A program made the position numbers and the translations under genes. A stretch of 64,000 nt of DNA. Origin: Atrina japonica (lineage: Eukaryota; Mollusca; Bivalvia; Pterioida; Pinnidae). Below the pieces are notes generated by a model that saw only the letters and a list, made by a program, of their open reading frames with translations, was not told where the DNA came from and ran no database searches. Below are positions 12,375 to 23,469 of this stretch, piece after piece. Where the stretch lies: positions 1-64,000 of the forward strand of contig BROG01000112.1 in NCBI GenBank assembly GCA_030159075.1, read 5' to 3'. The stretch's first letter is position 1; each line of letters begins with the position of its first letter.

Positions 12375-12545
12375 GGACTTGACTGTGGACTCACGGCGGG
12401 TGTGACCGGTCGACAGGGGATGCTTACGCCTCAATGGCACCTGATCCCAACTCTTGGTTTCCAGAGGACTGTGTTTGTCCACTTTTACCAGATTTGTATC
12501 TATATCCCGGGCATCCTAAAGATTTATACTTTGGTATCTAAGATG
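12375..12545 (+). mobile_element. PLE 3' segment K, copy 1
   Basis: Non-coding tail that follows the reverse transcriptase: GACTCACGGCGGGTGTGACC, GGCACCTGATCCCA and CATCCTAAAGATTTATACTT. A second copy is at 24235-24395. I recall the same block downstream of this polymerase in oyster genomes. Confidence 0.65.
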
Positions 12546-12749
12546 TTTTACACAAATTGATATTCATTACATGCATGTCTAATCATACAGATATAATCAG
12601 ATATAGAAACAGATTTCACTGCAGTTGGATACAGAATTTCCACCGGAGCTATTTTTCATGTAGATTCATATCATCCAAAATATTTGATGGCGTTTTAAAA
12701 GCGGAATTAATTTTAACTTTGTGTACATATATAAATAAATAAGTGGCAT

Positions 12750-12912
12750 ATATACAAAACCACACAAATGTTTCTATCCGTATCATCAGAATGCACTTGT
12801 TCGTTGTAGTGGATGTATTCAACTCTAGCTACGCTCTCCTTGAATACATCCGCTACAACGAACAAGTGCATTCTGGTGATTTGGGTAGAAACATATGTAT
12901 AGTTTTGTTTAT
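12750..12912. repeat. foldback hairpin, 41-bp near-perfect stem inside 75-bp arms
   Basis: Inner arms 12782-12822 and 12840-12880 are inverse with two differences, both of which would be G-U in plus-strand RNA. The loop is 17 bases. Weaker pairing extends outward to about 12750 and 12912. It lies between the PLE 3' segment and the PLE terminal repeat. Confidence 0.75.
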
Positions 12913-12964
12913 GTATTGATCAGCAACCATTATACAATGTTGCTATAAATATATAGTATTGGTA

Positions 12965-13385
12965 CATTCGTCTTGAGCATTATAACTTTGGTATAAGTTT
13001 TACGGTATTTATAACCACTAGGTCGTTGCCACTGCTTGTGGACCGTTTGAGTCACCGAGGGTATACATAAACCTAGTACCTGGTATTTCGGTACCAGCTG
13101 GTAATCTTATACTAAAGTAAAGTAATATTTGGCACTGATAGCACATTTAAATTTCTAAATTCTTCTTAAGCTAGGATAGCCATCTTTTTTACAGTGGTTA
13201 CTCTTAGATGGATTTTTATTATACATTTAGATTTATTATTTGGCCTTATCTGATACCACTTTCACTTTAGAAAATCTATTTAAAAATTGGAGCTTAACTG
13301 GTGAAGTCTAATTGACAGAAACGATCGTCTGGAGCATTATAACTTATGGTATCATGTTTATAATATATATGTCTACTCAGTCTTA
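12965..13385 (+). mobile_element. PLE terminal-repeat segment J4 with hammerhead-like core
   Basis: Most complete copy. It runs from TTGAGCATTATAACTTTGGT through GCTTGTGGACCGTTTGAGTC and ACAGTGGTTACTCTTAGATG to a hammerhead-like core at 13288-13335 (CTGGTGA at 13298, GAAAC at 13318, CGATCG, GTC). It then restarts with GGAGCATTATAACTTATGG, showing that units lie head to tail. Confidence 0.6.
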
Positions 13386-15610
13386 ATGTATTCTACTCTA
13401 CTTTACAATGAAGTATTACAAAGGTACTGGGCATGATGACGGGTGACTGATAATACGTGTGAACTTTATGTACTGATGGTCGCGGTTAAAATTCGTGTGC
13501 ATTGATCAGGTTTTTTACACTTTTCCAGTAGTTCCAAAATTAGCAATCATTTATTAAAGTCTTCATTCTTTTTTCTACTCAAGTACGTGTATAGATATAA
13601 TGTCCAAAGAATATATTTTATAGAACAGGCAATATAAATCTTTTCTGTAAATGTATAGAAACCAAAAAGTCCTTTACATTACAGAGTATGAAACAGCATC
13701 ATGGTACGCCAAAATCACGTAAATGAATTCTCTAGGGACACATATATTTTATCCTGTTAAATCTAGTCTTTCTCAGACGTAGGTTTTCTCAAATTAAAAC
13801 GAACTGCGAAAAAAAAACCTGGGACAAAAACAAGGTTTAACTCATTAAAGTGATTTGGGAAAGGGAGAGGGATTCCTATAATTGAAGGAAAAAACTCATT
13901 AAATTTGTTCGTTGTCTGAATGTTGTTTCAATCCAGCTGGCTTCCTCTGAATTACTATGAATCAATTTTGTTTCACAGGAGATCCATTTTCTTCTCGACT
14001 CGCGACTTTAACTATCTATCGAATATTTGCATAAAATTGTGTGTTTATAGATCTTTGTCAACGTATATAACAACATTGCGTGGCTATCGAGGTGCTTCTA
14101 CCAAAATAAAAAACATATGTTTGTCTCTTCCATGTTCTCGTATATCAATGTACGTAGTAAAAAAGAATACTTTTGAAAAAAAACAGCTACAATGCTATTT
14201 ATATGAATTTTTTACATTAGCGCATGTAACTCGCGAATTTAAATATTTCAAACCGCGAACTCGTGAATGTCTTAAAAGTTACGCACGCGAAATTAAGTCG
14301 CCGCGAAATGTAATTAATTTACGGTATATATTAACGTCATCGACCAAGCTGTTGCTGCCTGCTTGATTGGCAAACGCTGTGGCCGCTACACCACAGGGAG
14401 TGGTTGAATTACATGTACATTATTTACTCTCTGATTTACATAAAAAGAAAAAAAGAATAAGGAAATAGGGCAACTTTTTAAGAACAGAGCATTAACTCGT
14501 TTGTATTGACTAACATATATCTTATAAACAGTTTCTGGAAGCAGATAAAGTTAATAAAGATAGTGGACGTGTTAAAATACCGGTGATACAAATTCACTCA
14601 ACACAAAGATCCATTTCATTAATACCTTTCCTTTGATGTGAGAGACAGAGAAATTACGGAATCCTTGTTTCAACAAAAATGATGAAAGAAAATCATCATC
14701 GACAAAAGTAAACGCTCTTCTACTTCGTTATCAAGAGTGACGGAAACTTAAGGATATAACTTACAAAAACAATTACGCATCTTTTTAACGACGGGTGACG
14801 AATTAGCCAATCAGAGGACCAGAAATACTTCAGTAGCCACGACTCGCAGACGACACATCACTCCGAGGCAAAGTGCATTCTTTAAGCATCACTTGATGGT
14901 ATGGAAACATGTACATATCTAACGACGAAAATATCCTCTAACAACAAGTGAAACTTATATGTCACGGAACATCCTAACAGAAAGTAAATGTTTTACCATT
15001 TAATAGATCATTCTTGATAAGAAAGATAGGGATGAAGAATTAAAGAGGAACTTCTTAGTGCCTTGAGCAAACGTTCTGGTGTAGAGAGTATCATTATTAT
15101 GTTCTGCTAGGCATTAATCTGGTAAAGACTATAATGTCAATCTTCAATTTAGTCGAGTCATTTCAAATGTGACGATTTCAAATTGTGTTGCTTTAATTTA
15201 CTTAACATTTCGAAATGTTAGCTGTTCTGCTGACTAAAAATATTTTACAGACACATTTATAAAAAAACTGAATAAAACATTCACAGACTTACAACATATT
15301 TTTGGAGAAATATTTTGGTGAATAAACAAATAAAATGATGCAAGCTGGATTATTTTTTCATCCAAATGACTTGACTGATTTCAGACCTTGGACGAAAATA
15401 GGTAAGTTTATTTATCTTCATGTGTAAATTCAAACAAACTGAAACTTTTATCCTAAGTAATCGAACTTTTCAGACAACAGATTTTTAATTTCTATAATTG
15501 TTCTATCACGGAATGTAACACAACCGGACTGTATAACTTCCAGGTAGAACTCTGTCTAGAAAGTTTGGATACGATGCAAATTCTTAATTGAACGGTATTA
15601 TTTTGTCTCT
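13386..15610. other. non-coding stretch
   Basis: AT-rich. 14220-14335 has CGCGAA-rich text like decayed foldback elements elsewhere (16180, 28200). The 148-codon frame at 13920 has no recognisable domain and is probably chance. Confidence 0.4.
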
Positions 15611-15613
15611 ATA

Positions 15614-15760
15614 CAGTGGCACCTCGCTTACGAGACCACCTCACATTTAGAATATGTTCAGATACAATTACAGTGGAACCTCATTGTTAAGACCATCTAA
15701 CCGACTGACGTAAAACGGTCCTAATAGCAAGACGGTCTCTTAAGAGAGGTTCTGGACTTA
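15614..15760 (+). mobile_element. TACAGTGGAACCT MITE, partial copies
   Basis: Two starts of the family seen at 52711 and 53257: ACAGTGGCACCTCGCTTACG at about 15615, and ACAGTGGAACCTCATTG at 15670 followed by ACCATCTAACCGACTGACG. The right ends are absent. A third 12-base start lies at 16000. Confidence 0.5.
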
Positions 15761-15803
15761 TTCAATATTTGTTAAAATTGTTCCAAGAGACTGAATATTT
15801 TCG

Positions 15804-16149
15804 GCGCAATTATCTACAATTAGTGTATATGAGATGGTATTGAGATACGTGTATTCAAACAGCAACGGCGAGTGAAAATTGGCATACATGCATGTACTTT
15901 CACAATCCTCCAATAGGCATGGGTATATGAACAGGAAAATCTGAAATCTGATTCCTTTCAGATTTAAAGAAATGACAAAGAATATGTTCAGATACAATTA
16001 CAGTGGAACCTGATTTTCCTGTTCATATACCCATGCCTATTGGAGGATTGTGAAAGTACATGCATGTATGCCAATTTTCACTCGCCGTTGCTGTTTGAAT
16101 ACACGTATCTCAATACCCTCTCATATACACTAATTGTAGATAATTGCGC
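15804..16149. repeat. 138-bp inverted duplication with 70-bp spacer
   Basis: Arms 15804-15941 and 16012-16149 are reverse complements with a single difference that I can find (ATGGTATT versus AGGGTATT). The last 33 bases of the spacer (15979-16011) are a direct copy of 15649-15681, placed exactly at the junction with the right arm. No terminal motif or target duplication is seen. Confidence 0.92.
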
Positions 16150-17574
16150 TGTATATTAATTTGGCTATTTTGCTATGCAAAACCTTTCGCGAAGATTAAT
16201 TTATGCGTAAATTAATTAAAAACTGGAACAAATATATACTTGTGTCTCGTTGATTCTAATGTTGGCGTGAGGGGTGCTCACCTTGGGAAGAAACTGGAGT
16301 ATCTTAAGAAAACTTATGTGTCCGAGCTGGCGACTGTCATGTCAATCCCGAGTCGCATTGGTGAGATGCGAGTGTATTAGCCACTGCGCTACCTGACTAT
16401 GTTGGAATAAAGGATTTAGTTTAAACGTGTTTTATTTCGTAATACAATGAAATAGGACTGGGCAAAAGTTGTAACAAAATTACAGTAGCCCTCTCCTTAG
16501 AATTTACAACATATGAATTTGTCAAAGATGGCAACATAGATATCGATGTACTGATATATAGGAATATAATAAGAAGAAAAAACATAAAACGCCGTAGGAA
16601 ATTATAAGGATTATTAAAAATAAAATCCACGTATTGGGTTGAATAGAATTGTTCATGTGTTGGATCAACTTGCTTGATTAGCAAATATTACACCACGCGA
16701 ATATTCCCATGTTTACATCAGGTATACACATTAATTGATAACAATTTTACAGCATCATAAAGTGAGATGTACCATTATGAGTATAACATGAGAATACCAT
16801 GAACATGGAATGTGGTACAGTATTTAAAATACTTATGTAATATTTTTGTAGTTCTTGGCATAGCATAATATTATATAACAGTTTCGAGATTTTTTTCGAT
16901 AGAATCATGTTATTCCTTTAACTTTTATGGTAACACAATGGATTTATATGTGATACAGTCAATAATATTAATAATATAGGTAATTGTGGTGTTTATGATA
17001 TACATCAAACTATAGTGCTGTGACCTTTTTCTTGTTCATCTTCACTGCATTGTTATATTTCATATTACTTTCTGGATTCTCCATTCTTACATTTTACAGT
17101 AATACCATAGTTTTCATTTCCATGGTATGGTATCACGACCGTTCTATTATACAATTTCATCGCAGTCCATATTTAACTCTCCAATTCACGGTATTATTAT
17201 AACTCCATTCTATAGTAGTAACAATTTTTCACATTTAATAATGTAATAACAGTCTTAACTGTCAGTATCAACAAGGTCTCATTAGTACACCTTGCAGTGT
17301 ACCTTTACATTTTTATTACAGTCCCATTTTACAGTATTATCAGTCTTATTTATACAGTATAGTGGAAAATAGACCACGTTGTTAATTTTCGCTATATTCC
17401 CAGTGAATACGTTTATGAAAATGTTATATTTATGTCATAGCGACTGCATATGCAGAACCAGGTGCTATTGCATTCTACTTCTGATCCACAAATTGAACAA
17501 ACCGCGATCGTGTCAGGAGTGCGAAAAAAAATTTAGAAAATCACAAACCATGAAATTAAACCAATATACAGAAA
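16150..17574. other. non-coding stretch with degenerate TTTACAGTATTAT motif
   Basis: From about 16720 to 17360 variants of TTTACAGTATTAT recur at irregular spacing, suggesting an old decayed tandem repeat. Similar words appear at 17780-17900 and 18420-18540. No supported gene. Confidence 0.35.
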
Positions 17575-17740
17575 GTAAACAATGAAGAAGTGCCAAATAT
17601 AATCAAAACTCCGAGTCCATTAGAATACGACAAATTAGATATACAATTGAAAACATCCCAAAATGAAGAACAATTGCTAATCTCAAACGGGGAGGGACCA
17701 CGTGTCCGAAAGGAATAAGCGTCCCTAACTACCAGCGTCC
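17575..17740 (-). mobile_element. family C interspersed repeat copy 3
   Basis: GAAGAAGTGCCAAATATAAT, ATACGACAAATTAGATAT and CACGTGTCCGAAAGGAATAA align with copies 1 (inverted) and 2. Confidence 0.5.
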
Positions 17741-18068
17741 CTAAGCGTCCATTTTAAGTGTTTACTTCCCAATTCTCTTGAATTGTGTTTCACAGAAAAC
17801 TGTTTCATCTCAAAATATCACCAAACTGCCATTTCACAGTATCATGTGCAAATACATAATGTACATGTTTAACAGTATTGTCAAATTCTATTATCGATGT
17901 ATCAATACATTCCTATTACATTTTCAAGTATAATTATACCTTCTATTTTAAATCGTTCTTTTAAAAGTGAACGTTTCGTTCCGACAGCGGTGATTTTGTA
18001 GGAAATTCTGAGCTTATGTGGAGACATCTTTCTACAGTGACATATTGAACGGTTCTTGTTTGCATGAA

Positions 18069-18146
18069 GGGTGTTTTACGCCACACTCAACAATTCTTTA
18101 GCCATATCAAAGCGCAATGCTTTAACCATTGGGCCACGTAGGACTC
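18069..18146 (-). mobile_element. internally deleted tRNA-SINE
   Basis: Minus strand: a tRNA-like head with GTGGCCCAATGGTTAAAGCA joins directly to the 3' end AATTGTTGAGTGTGGCGTAA, the same 3' end as at 26670-26790. The B box and body are missing. Confidence 0.55.
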
Positions 18147-18321
18147 TTTTAGACGGTTTAGTAAGACTTTCAGGTCTTAAAAGGTTCAGTATAACCTTAC
18201 ATTTATACATAACAGTTTTGTTCTGTTTTGCTTTTGCTTTGGGTTTTTTCTGTTTATCTTATTCAATTTTGCTTGCATTGTCCTCATCACTTTAATTATC
18301 CATACATCTTTTTTAAGATTC

Positions 18322-18425
18322 CAGCTCAATCTGATTACGTTGAAACCAAAGAAACGATCCGTTTTTAGAAATTACTTAGGCCTTTTCTCCAAACCTATAA
18401 CTTTGGTATTATGTTTGAATTTACA
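18322..18425 (+). mobile_element. PLE terminal-repeat segment J5, decayed
   Basis: Weak core (CTGATTACG...GAAACGATCC) then CCTATAACTTTGGTATTATG. Matches J4 in order. A shorter fragment (GCTATAACTTTGGTGTTAAG) is at 23891. Confidence 0.35.
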
Positions 18426-18969
18426 GACACTTTCTACAGTAGTAGTATAGTAATACCACAATAGTCCCTATAGTTACATTCAGAGTAACAATATGTAAAT
18501 ACTTCAATACTTTAAACTCTAATTCACAGTATTATTATCATAATATGACCCTAAGACGTCAAGTTTACTTAATTCTCAAGTTCAACTACCTTAACATGGA
18601 AACAGTGAAATTATGCTGCAACTTGATATATTTGTATTTCTGGCATATGATTGTAAATAATGGTCAAAATTAATTACTCATTTGAAGAGAACTATAAAAT
18701 GTATTTTGAAAACGTACGTGTATTAAATGCCTTACGATTATATACAAATGTAATAATAACAATATTCCCTTTAAATTCACTCTGACTGCTGACACCTGCA
18801 AAAGAAAGGATAGTAAATCACAAATAAAGTTTCATAATCATAATTATGATGGTAGCAGCTGTTAGAAACAAGATCATCTTAATTTGATAATGCAACTAAA
18901 TTCAATAATAAGAAAAATATACATACATTGTATCAAAGACATAATTACCAAAGTTAGAGTTTAGCAAAA

Positions 18970-19155
18970 AGAAAACAAATGCACATGACGATCGTTTCTG
19001 TCAATAAGTCTCCATCAGTTCAACTGCAATTAAAAACAAATGTAGACTTCCGAAGCAAAGAAATGGTATCATACAATGCCACCAATTAACCTAAATATTC
19101 TCCTAAAATCGTCAAAGAGTAACCACTGTAAAACGAAGGTTTTGCACCGAAAAAC
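18970..19155 (-). mobile_element. PLE terminal-repeat segment J7 with hammerhead-like core
   Basis: Minus-strand copy with CTGATGG (19012-19018), GACAGAAACGATCGTCATG and downstream blocks CCAATTAACCTAAAT and GAGTAACCACTGTAAAA in plus-strand reading. The stem II sequence no longer pairs in this copy. Confidence 0.5.
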
Positions 19156-19379
19156 TATAAGCATTACAAGGGAGTATTCATTGGACGGTACAGCCGTCAA
19201 ATTTTACCAATTCCCTGATTTCTTGATTGCTCCCACAAGCAGCAGGATTATATCACATGTATGCTATAGACGGAGGCATTCTATTATTGCTACTATATTC
19301 TGAACGGCAACTCTTTGAAAATCGTAAACACGTAATTCGAGGAATAATTAAGTTTGATGTTCCTGTTTTTAGACAGTGT

Positions 19380-19725
19380 TCAGTTCATTAAGTAATTATC
19401 TAATACATAGTTAGCACAGTTATATATCCTCAAGTAATTATCTAATACATAGTTAGCACATTTATATCTCCTCAAGTAATTATTTAATACATAGTTAGCA
19501 CATTTAAATCTCCTCAAGTAATTATTTAAAACATAGCTAGCACATTTATATCTCCTCAAGTAATTATCTAATACATAGTTAGCACATTTTTATCTCCTCA
19601 AGTAATTATCTAATACATAGTTAGCACATTTATATCTCCTCAAGTAATTATCTAATACATAGTTAGCACATTTATATCTCCTCAAGTAACTATCTAATAC
19701 ACAGTTAGCACATGTATATCGATCT
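19380..19725. repeat. 42-bp minisatellite, 8 units
   Basis: Unit contains CTCAAGTAATTATCTAATAC and ATAGTTAGCACATTTATAT. Few differences between units. 19156-19379 holds nothing recognisable. Confidence 0.93.
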
Positions 19726-19850
19726 TATCAATACTTGAGTAATTATCGATCCTAAAGGTAAGAAATATGTTAGCGAGATTTACCCCCCTTTGCTTTTATA
19801 TGCAAGAAAAGCAATTTTCCAGAAACAGACACCTAAATACGTTCATCATC

Positions 19851-19854
<4 letters not shown>

Positions 19855-19912
<58 letters not shown>
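19855..19912. repeat. (CA)n microsatellite
   Basis: 58 bases of CA. Confidence 0.95.
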
Positions 19913-19918
<6 letters not shown>

Positions 19919-20126
19919 AACGCACGCCAGTTCAAACCTGTAAACAAAAATATTGCTGAAAGTCTAACTTTTCAACATTATTTTAGATAATGTTTGAAGG
20001 AATATAAACAAATACAATTAGGCACTTTTCTTTGGATATCATTTAGATACATGTGTATAACTGTACTGGCCATCTTGGGTTCTGAATACTAATATTATGC
20101 GTTGGAAATGTATAGTAAAAATACCA

Positions 20127-20473
20127 AGCACGAAGGCACCAATTTACTCAATACTCAAGCTTAACTTATATTTCATTATTTTTACTATATAATCCTTTAT
20201 AAAACTTTTGGGTATGAGTAATTTGGAAACAAAATTGATAAAAACTTTGAGTCTGGTATTCAAAATTTGAATACGTTCCCAAGCAATAAAAAATATTTCT
20301 GAAATTTTCTTCAAATGAGCAATAAACTTGATCATCATTCACAACTGTATGCCGTCAATATACAAGCATGTTCAGTTACAGAATAAATGTTATGTACTTT
20401 GTATTGTAACTTAAAATCATGAAAAGTTAGTTTAGCTAGGGTACTAAATAAATATGGTGACTTCGGGGGCCTG
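20127..20473 (+). mobile_element. family B MITE copy 2
   Basis: Starts AGCACGAAGGCACCAATTTA and ends TGGTGACTTCGGGGGCC. The interior follows copy 1 (AATGAGCAATAAACTTGATC, TCATGAAAAGTTAGTTTAGC) but lacks about 50 bases of it. Confidence 0.65.
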
Positions 20474-20588
20474 GATGATCTAATGGTTGATTGATACTTC
20501 AATACTAGTGAATATCAAACTTGAAGAAACGGAGGTTTTACATCATGTGTCTGTGTCAGTGGTGTTAAATAAATTAAACTTGATATAC

Positions 20589-20589
<1 letters not shown>

Positions 20590-20648
<59 letters not shown>

Positions 20649-20736
20649 GACAGACAGATATTTCAGAATGTTTTTTCTACTTCCGTATGATTAGTATGAT
20701 TTGTGTGATTATAGAAAAAACAAACATTCTGAAATA

Positions 20737-20818
<82 letters not shown>
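20590..20818. repeat. (CA)n/(TG)n giant hairpin
   Basis: A (CA)n tract at 20590-20644 and a (TG)n tract at 20741-20818 are joined by an inverted unique sequence, CAGATATTTCAGAATG (20655-20670) and CATTCTGAAATATCTG (20725-20740). The two halves can pair over about 80 bases with a loop near 20680-20710. Confidence 0.9.
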
Positions 20819-20819
<1 letters not shown>

Positions 20820-20820
<1 letters not shown>

Positions 20821-21330
20821 CTTAAAACCCTTTGGGAAGTATTTTGGCCTGTCGTCCGGCCTTCCTCTCTCGTAATTAATTATAACAACAGATCAAAATT
20901 AGATTTTTTCGTCCTGAATAATTTAATTATGGTATTTAACACCAGATATACTTAGAGACAATTTATAATCATTTGAACTTTTAGTCAATTTCTCGATGTT
21001 TCCAATTAATTTTGGGCCCATTCCTATAAAACAAAATTCCTACAAATAATTCAAAGTCAAAATTTACATGGGCACAAAATCGAAAGTTCATTTCATCACT
21101 AATCATTAAATATCATGACCGTATATATCGAAATATGGTTTCAGAGCAATCATATACACCTTAGAACTTCTGAAAACTATATCGTATAATTTTCGGTTAT
21201 CGAGTCGAAGTCCCGATGTTTTGAGCTTTTCTAGGTGGTTCCGTGAACATCACTGAAGGAGAATATAAAACTTCATCCCCCAGTATATGATAAATATATA
21301 CTCGCAAAATGGAAAATTCGAAACGCGTAT
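20820..21330. other. non-coding stretch
   Basis: No gene or repeat recognised. Confidence 0.4.
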
Positions 21331-21342
21331 GGTGTGTGTGTT

Positions 21343-21381
<39 letters not shown>
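21331..21381. repeat. (TG)n microsatellite
   Basis: GT run with one TTTA break. Confidence 0.95.
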
Positions 21382-21382
<1 letters not shown>

Positions 21383-21428
21383 GAGAAAAAATGTAGAACA
21401 TCAAAATTATCTATTATTATTTGCTTTA

Positions 21429-21603
21429 TAGACCTTTTCACGATAAGTGTGGTCCTGTAACTTTGAGGGAATAAATGATACAGATACCCGCAAAAATATA
21501 GACGTCGCTATAGTAACTGATTGTTTCTTGACGTCATTTTCCGGGAATCTGTATCATTTACTCCCTCATAGTTACAGGACCTCAGTTATCGTGAAAGGGT
21601 CTA
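21429..21603. mobile_element. 175-bp MITE with TA flank (mariner-like)
   Basis: Terminal inverted repeats of about 60 bases: TAGACCTTTTCACGATAAG at left and CTTATCGTGAAAGGGTCTA-like at right, continuing through GGTCCTGTAACTTTGAGGG and TAAATGATACAGAT. Flanked by TA. Too short to code. Confidence 0.75.
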
Positions 21604-21605
21604 TC

Positions 21606-22598
21606 CCGTAGCGCTTTAACCATCGTGGTTCTTCAGACGGAAACTGTCGTTACTAACGGTTACAATTGTTCATTGTTCAATGGATATTTACTATTGTTAC
21701 CGATGAGAATCTTCAAGCAAAGAGACTGCAAGAACTTAAAATATCTTACCAAGCAAAACTACCCGAAAAAACTAATTAACTCCGGGATAGACAAAGCAAA
21801 ACAGCAGCCAGTTTCAACATTACGCAACACTCACATAAGGGAAAACAAGGACTCAAATAATATTCCATTCGCTGTTACCCAAAATCTAAGGAACCACAAA
21901 ATACATTATACTACAAAAATATTCTTTCCAATTTTGGAACAATCGGAAAATATTAACAAGTTATTTAACCAATCACAAATAATTAATAGCCGACGACAAC
22001 CACTAAACCTAAAAAAAACTATTAACAAGAGCAAAATTCGCCTCAAAAGAAATAAATCGGATTCAAAAGTGTGGTGATCCTTGTTGCGGTACATGGTTGT
22101 GATTACACTGAACAAGGGAAAACATAATTTTAAAAACTGGCGAAACATTACGGGCAACTGACACCATGAACTGTAAATCGCTATCGCTATCATATATTGC
22201 GCAACATGTCCGACATGCGGAGAAAATTACATTGGACAATCGGGATAACTAAACGCAAGAGTAAGAGTCCATAAACAACAAATTAATGACCCAAATGTCC
22301 GAAATACCCCCTGCAGTGAACATTTTGCAAGTAGCGAAACCGGAGAATTCAAAACTTTACCTTTTTTAAAAAAAAAAATGTGGAATAATGACGAAGATCT
22401 GAGAAAAGTAAAAGAAAATAATTTTATCAAAATCTACGACCCCAAACTTAACAGAAAATAATCGTTTTATCAATATAATTCTGTAAATGATAATTGCTAC
22501 TGTCCAACGCCATCATGATGTCATCGAGGAATGAACAATTGTAACCGTTAGTAACGACATTTTCCGTCTGAAGAACCACGGTGGTGAAAGCGCCACGG
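21606..22598 (+). mobile_element. Penelope-like element remnant with GIY-YIG endonuclease and inverted terminal repeats
   Basis: Inverted repeats of about 70 bases (21606-21677 and 22529-22598, sharing GAACCAC, TCGTTACTAACGGTTACAAT). Inside, 21720-22074 reads a basic segment (LTKQNYPKKLINSGIDKAKQ, IPFAVTQNLRNHKI) like the reverse-transcriptase thumb and linker of PLEs. A decayed Cys-rich part (DPCCGTW) follows near 22080. Then 22190-22460 encodes CATCPTCGENYIGQSG, one stop codon, LNARVRVHKQQINDP, CSEHF and MWNNDEDLRKVKENNFIKIY, the PLE-type GIY-YIG endonuclease with its CPTCG-YIG core and Arg, His and Glu-region residues. The reverse-transcriptase catalytic part is missing (5' truncation). 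Terminal repeats in inverted orientation are a known variant in Penelope elements. Confidence 0.8.
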
Positions 22599-22673
22599 AA
22601 TAAAGCAAATATTGATAGATAATTGTAATGTTCTACACTCTTGTTAACATGTTTATCACTGTAGCAAGAAAAC

Positions 22674-22678
<5 letters not shown>

Positions 22679-22762
<84 letters not shown>
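22679..22762. repeat. (TA)n microsatellite
   Basis: 84 bases of AT. Confidence 0.95.
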
Positions 22763-22765
<3 letters not shown>

Positions 22766-22859
22766 AAAAAGAAAGCCACAAGAAAGATAAACTTGCTAAC
22801 CCCTGCCTTCCCATGGAGAGCTGGTGTTTTCATTCAGGCAATTTAAAAGATAAAACGGA

Positions 22860-23434
22860 CAATCTATATTATTTGAAATCTTAAGAATTTCTCTAAATTT
22901 ACCGTAATGTCAATTGAAATGATACACAGGTGAGGTTCACTCAGGCAGGTAAAATTTAATCGCTGCAAATCGTTCCTTTTGTCGGTACCGCTTCCTTTGT
23001 GTCTTAATCAATTTCGCATTTATTCTTCAAACTTTCAAATTCTTTACAGTCTTGTTTTTATCACAGAAGAAATGATAAAAACTTATCATTGAGTAGAGTC
23101 AACCGCATTGTGTCCACTGCTAAACTGTGAATGGAATTTTATCATAATTTTCAACAGGACTGATACGAACTTAGGGCTGTCAAAGATTTATTTGTGTTTA
23201 TTGTAAAGATCTGAAAGTTCATAGGAAGTCGCGTGTTGTCAGAAAGGATATAAATAAAAATAAATGTAAAAGTTTAGCATCTATATAACTCTTGGAATAA
23301 CATTTGATTGATATTGATATGAACAACAGATATAAAAATGTGGATAAATAAAACAGGTAGGACATCTGTATTCTTAATAAAGAGAAATAACAATATTCTT
23401 TTATTTGTAATATATTATCCAAATCAATAATAAC

Positions 23435-23469
<35 letters not shown>

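Noticed and set aside
13920..14366. 148-codon open frame
   Set aside because: No recognisable domain, erratic composition and no splice context. Probably chance.
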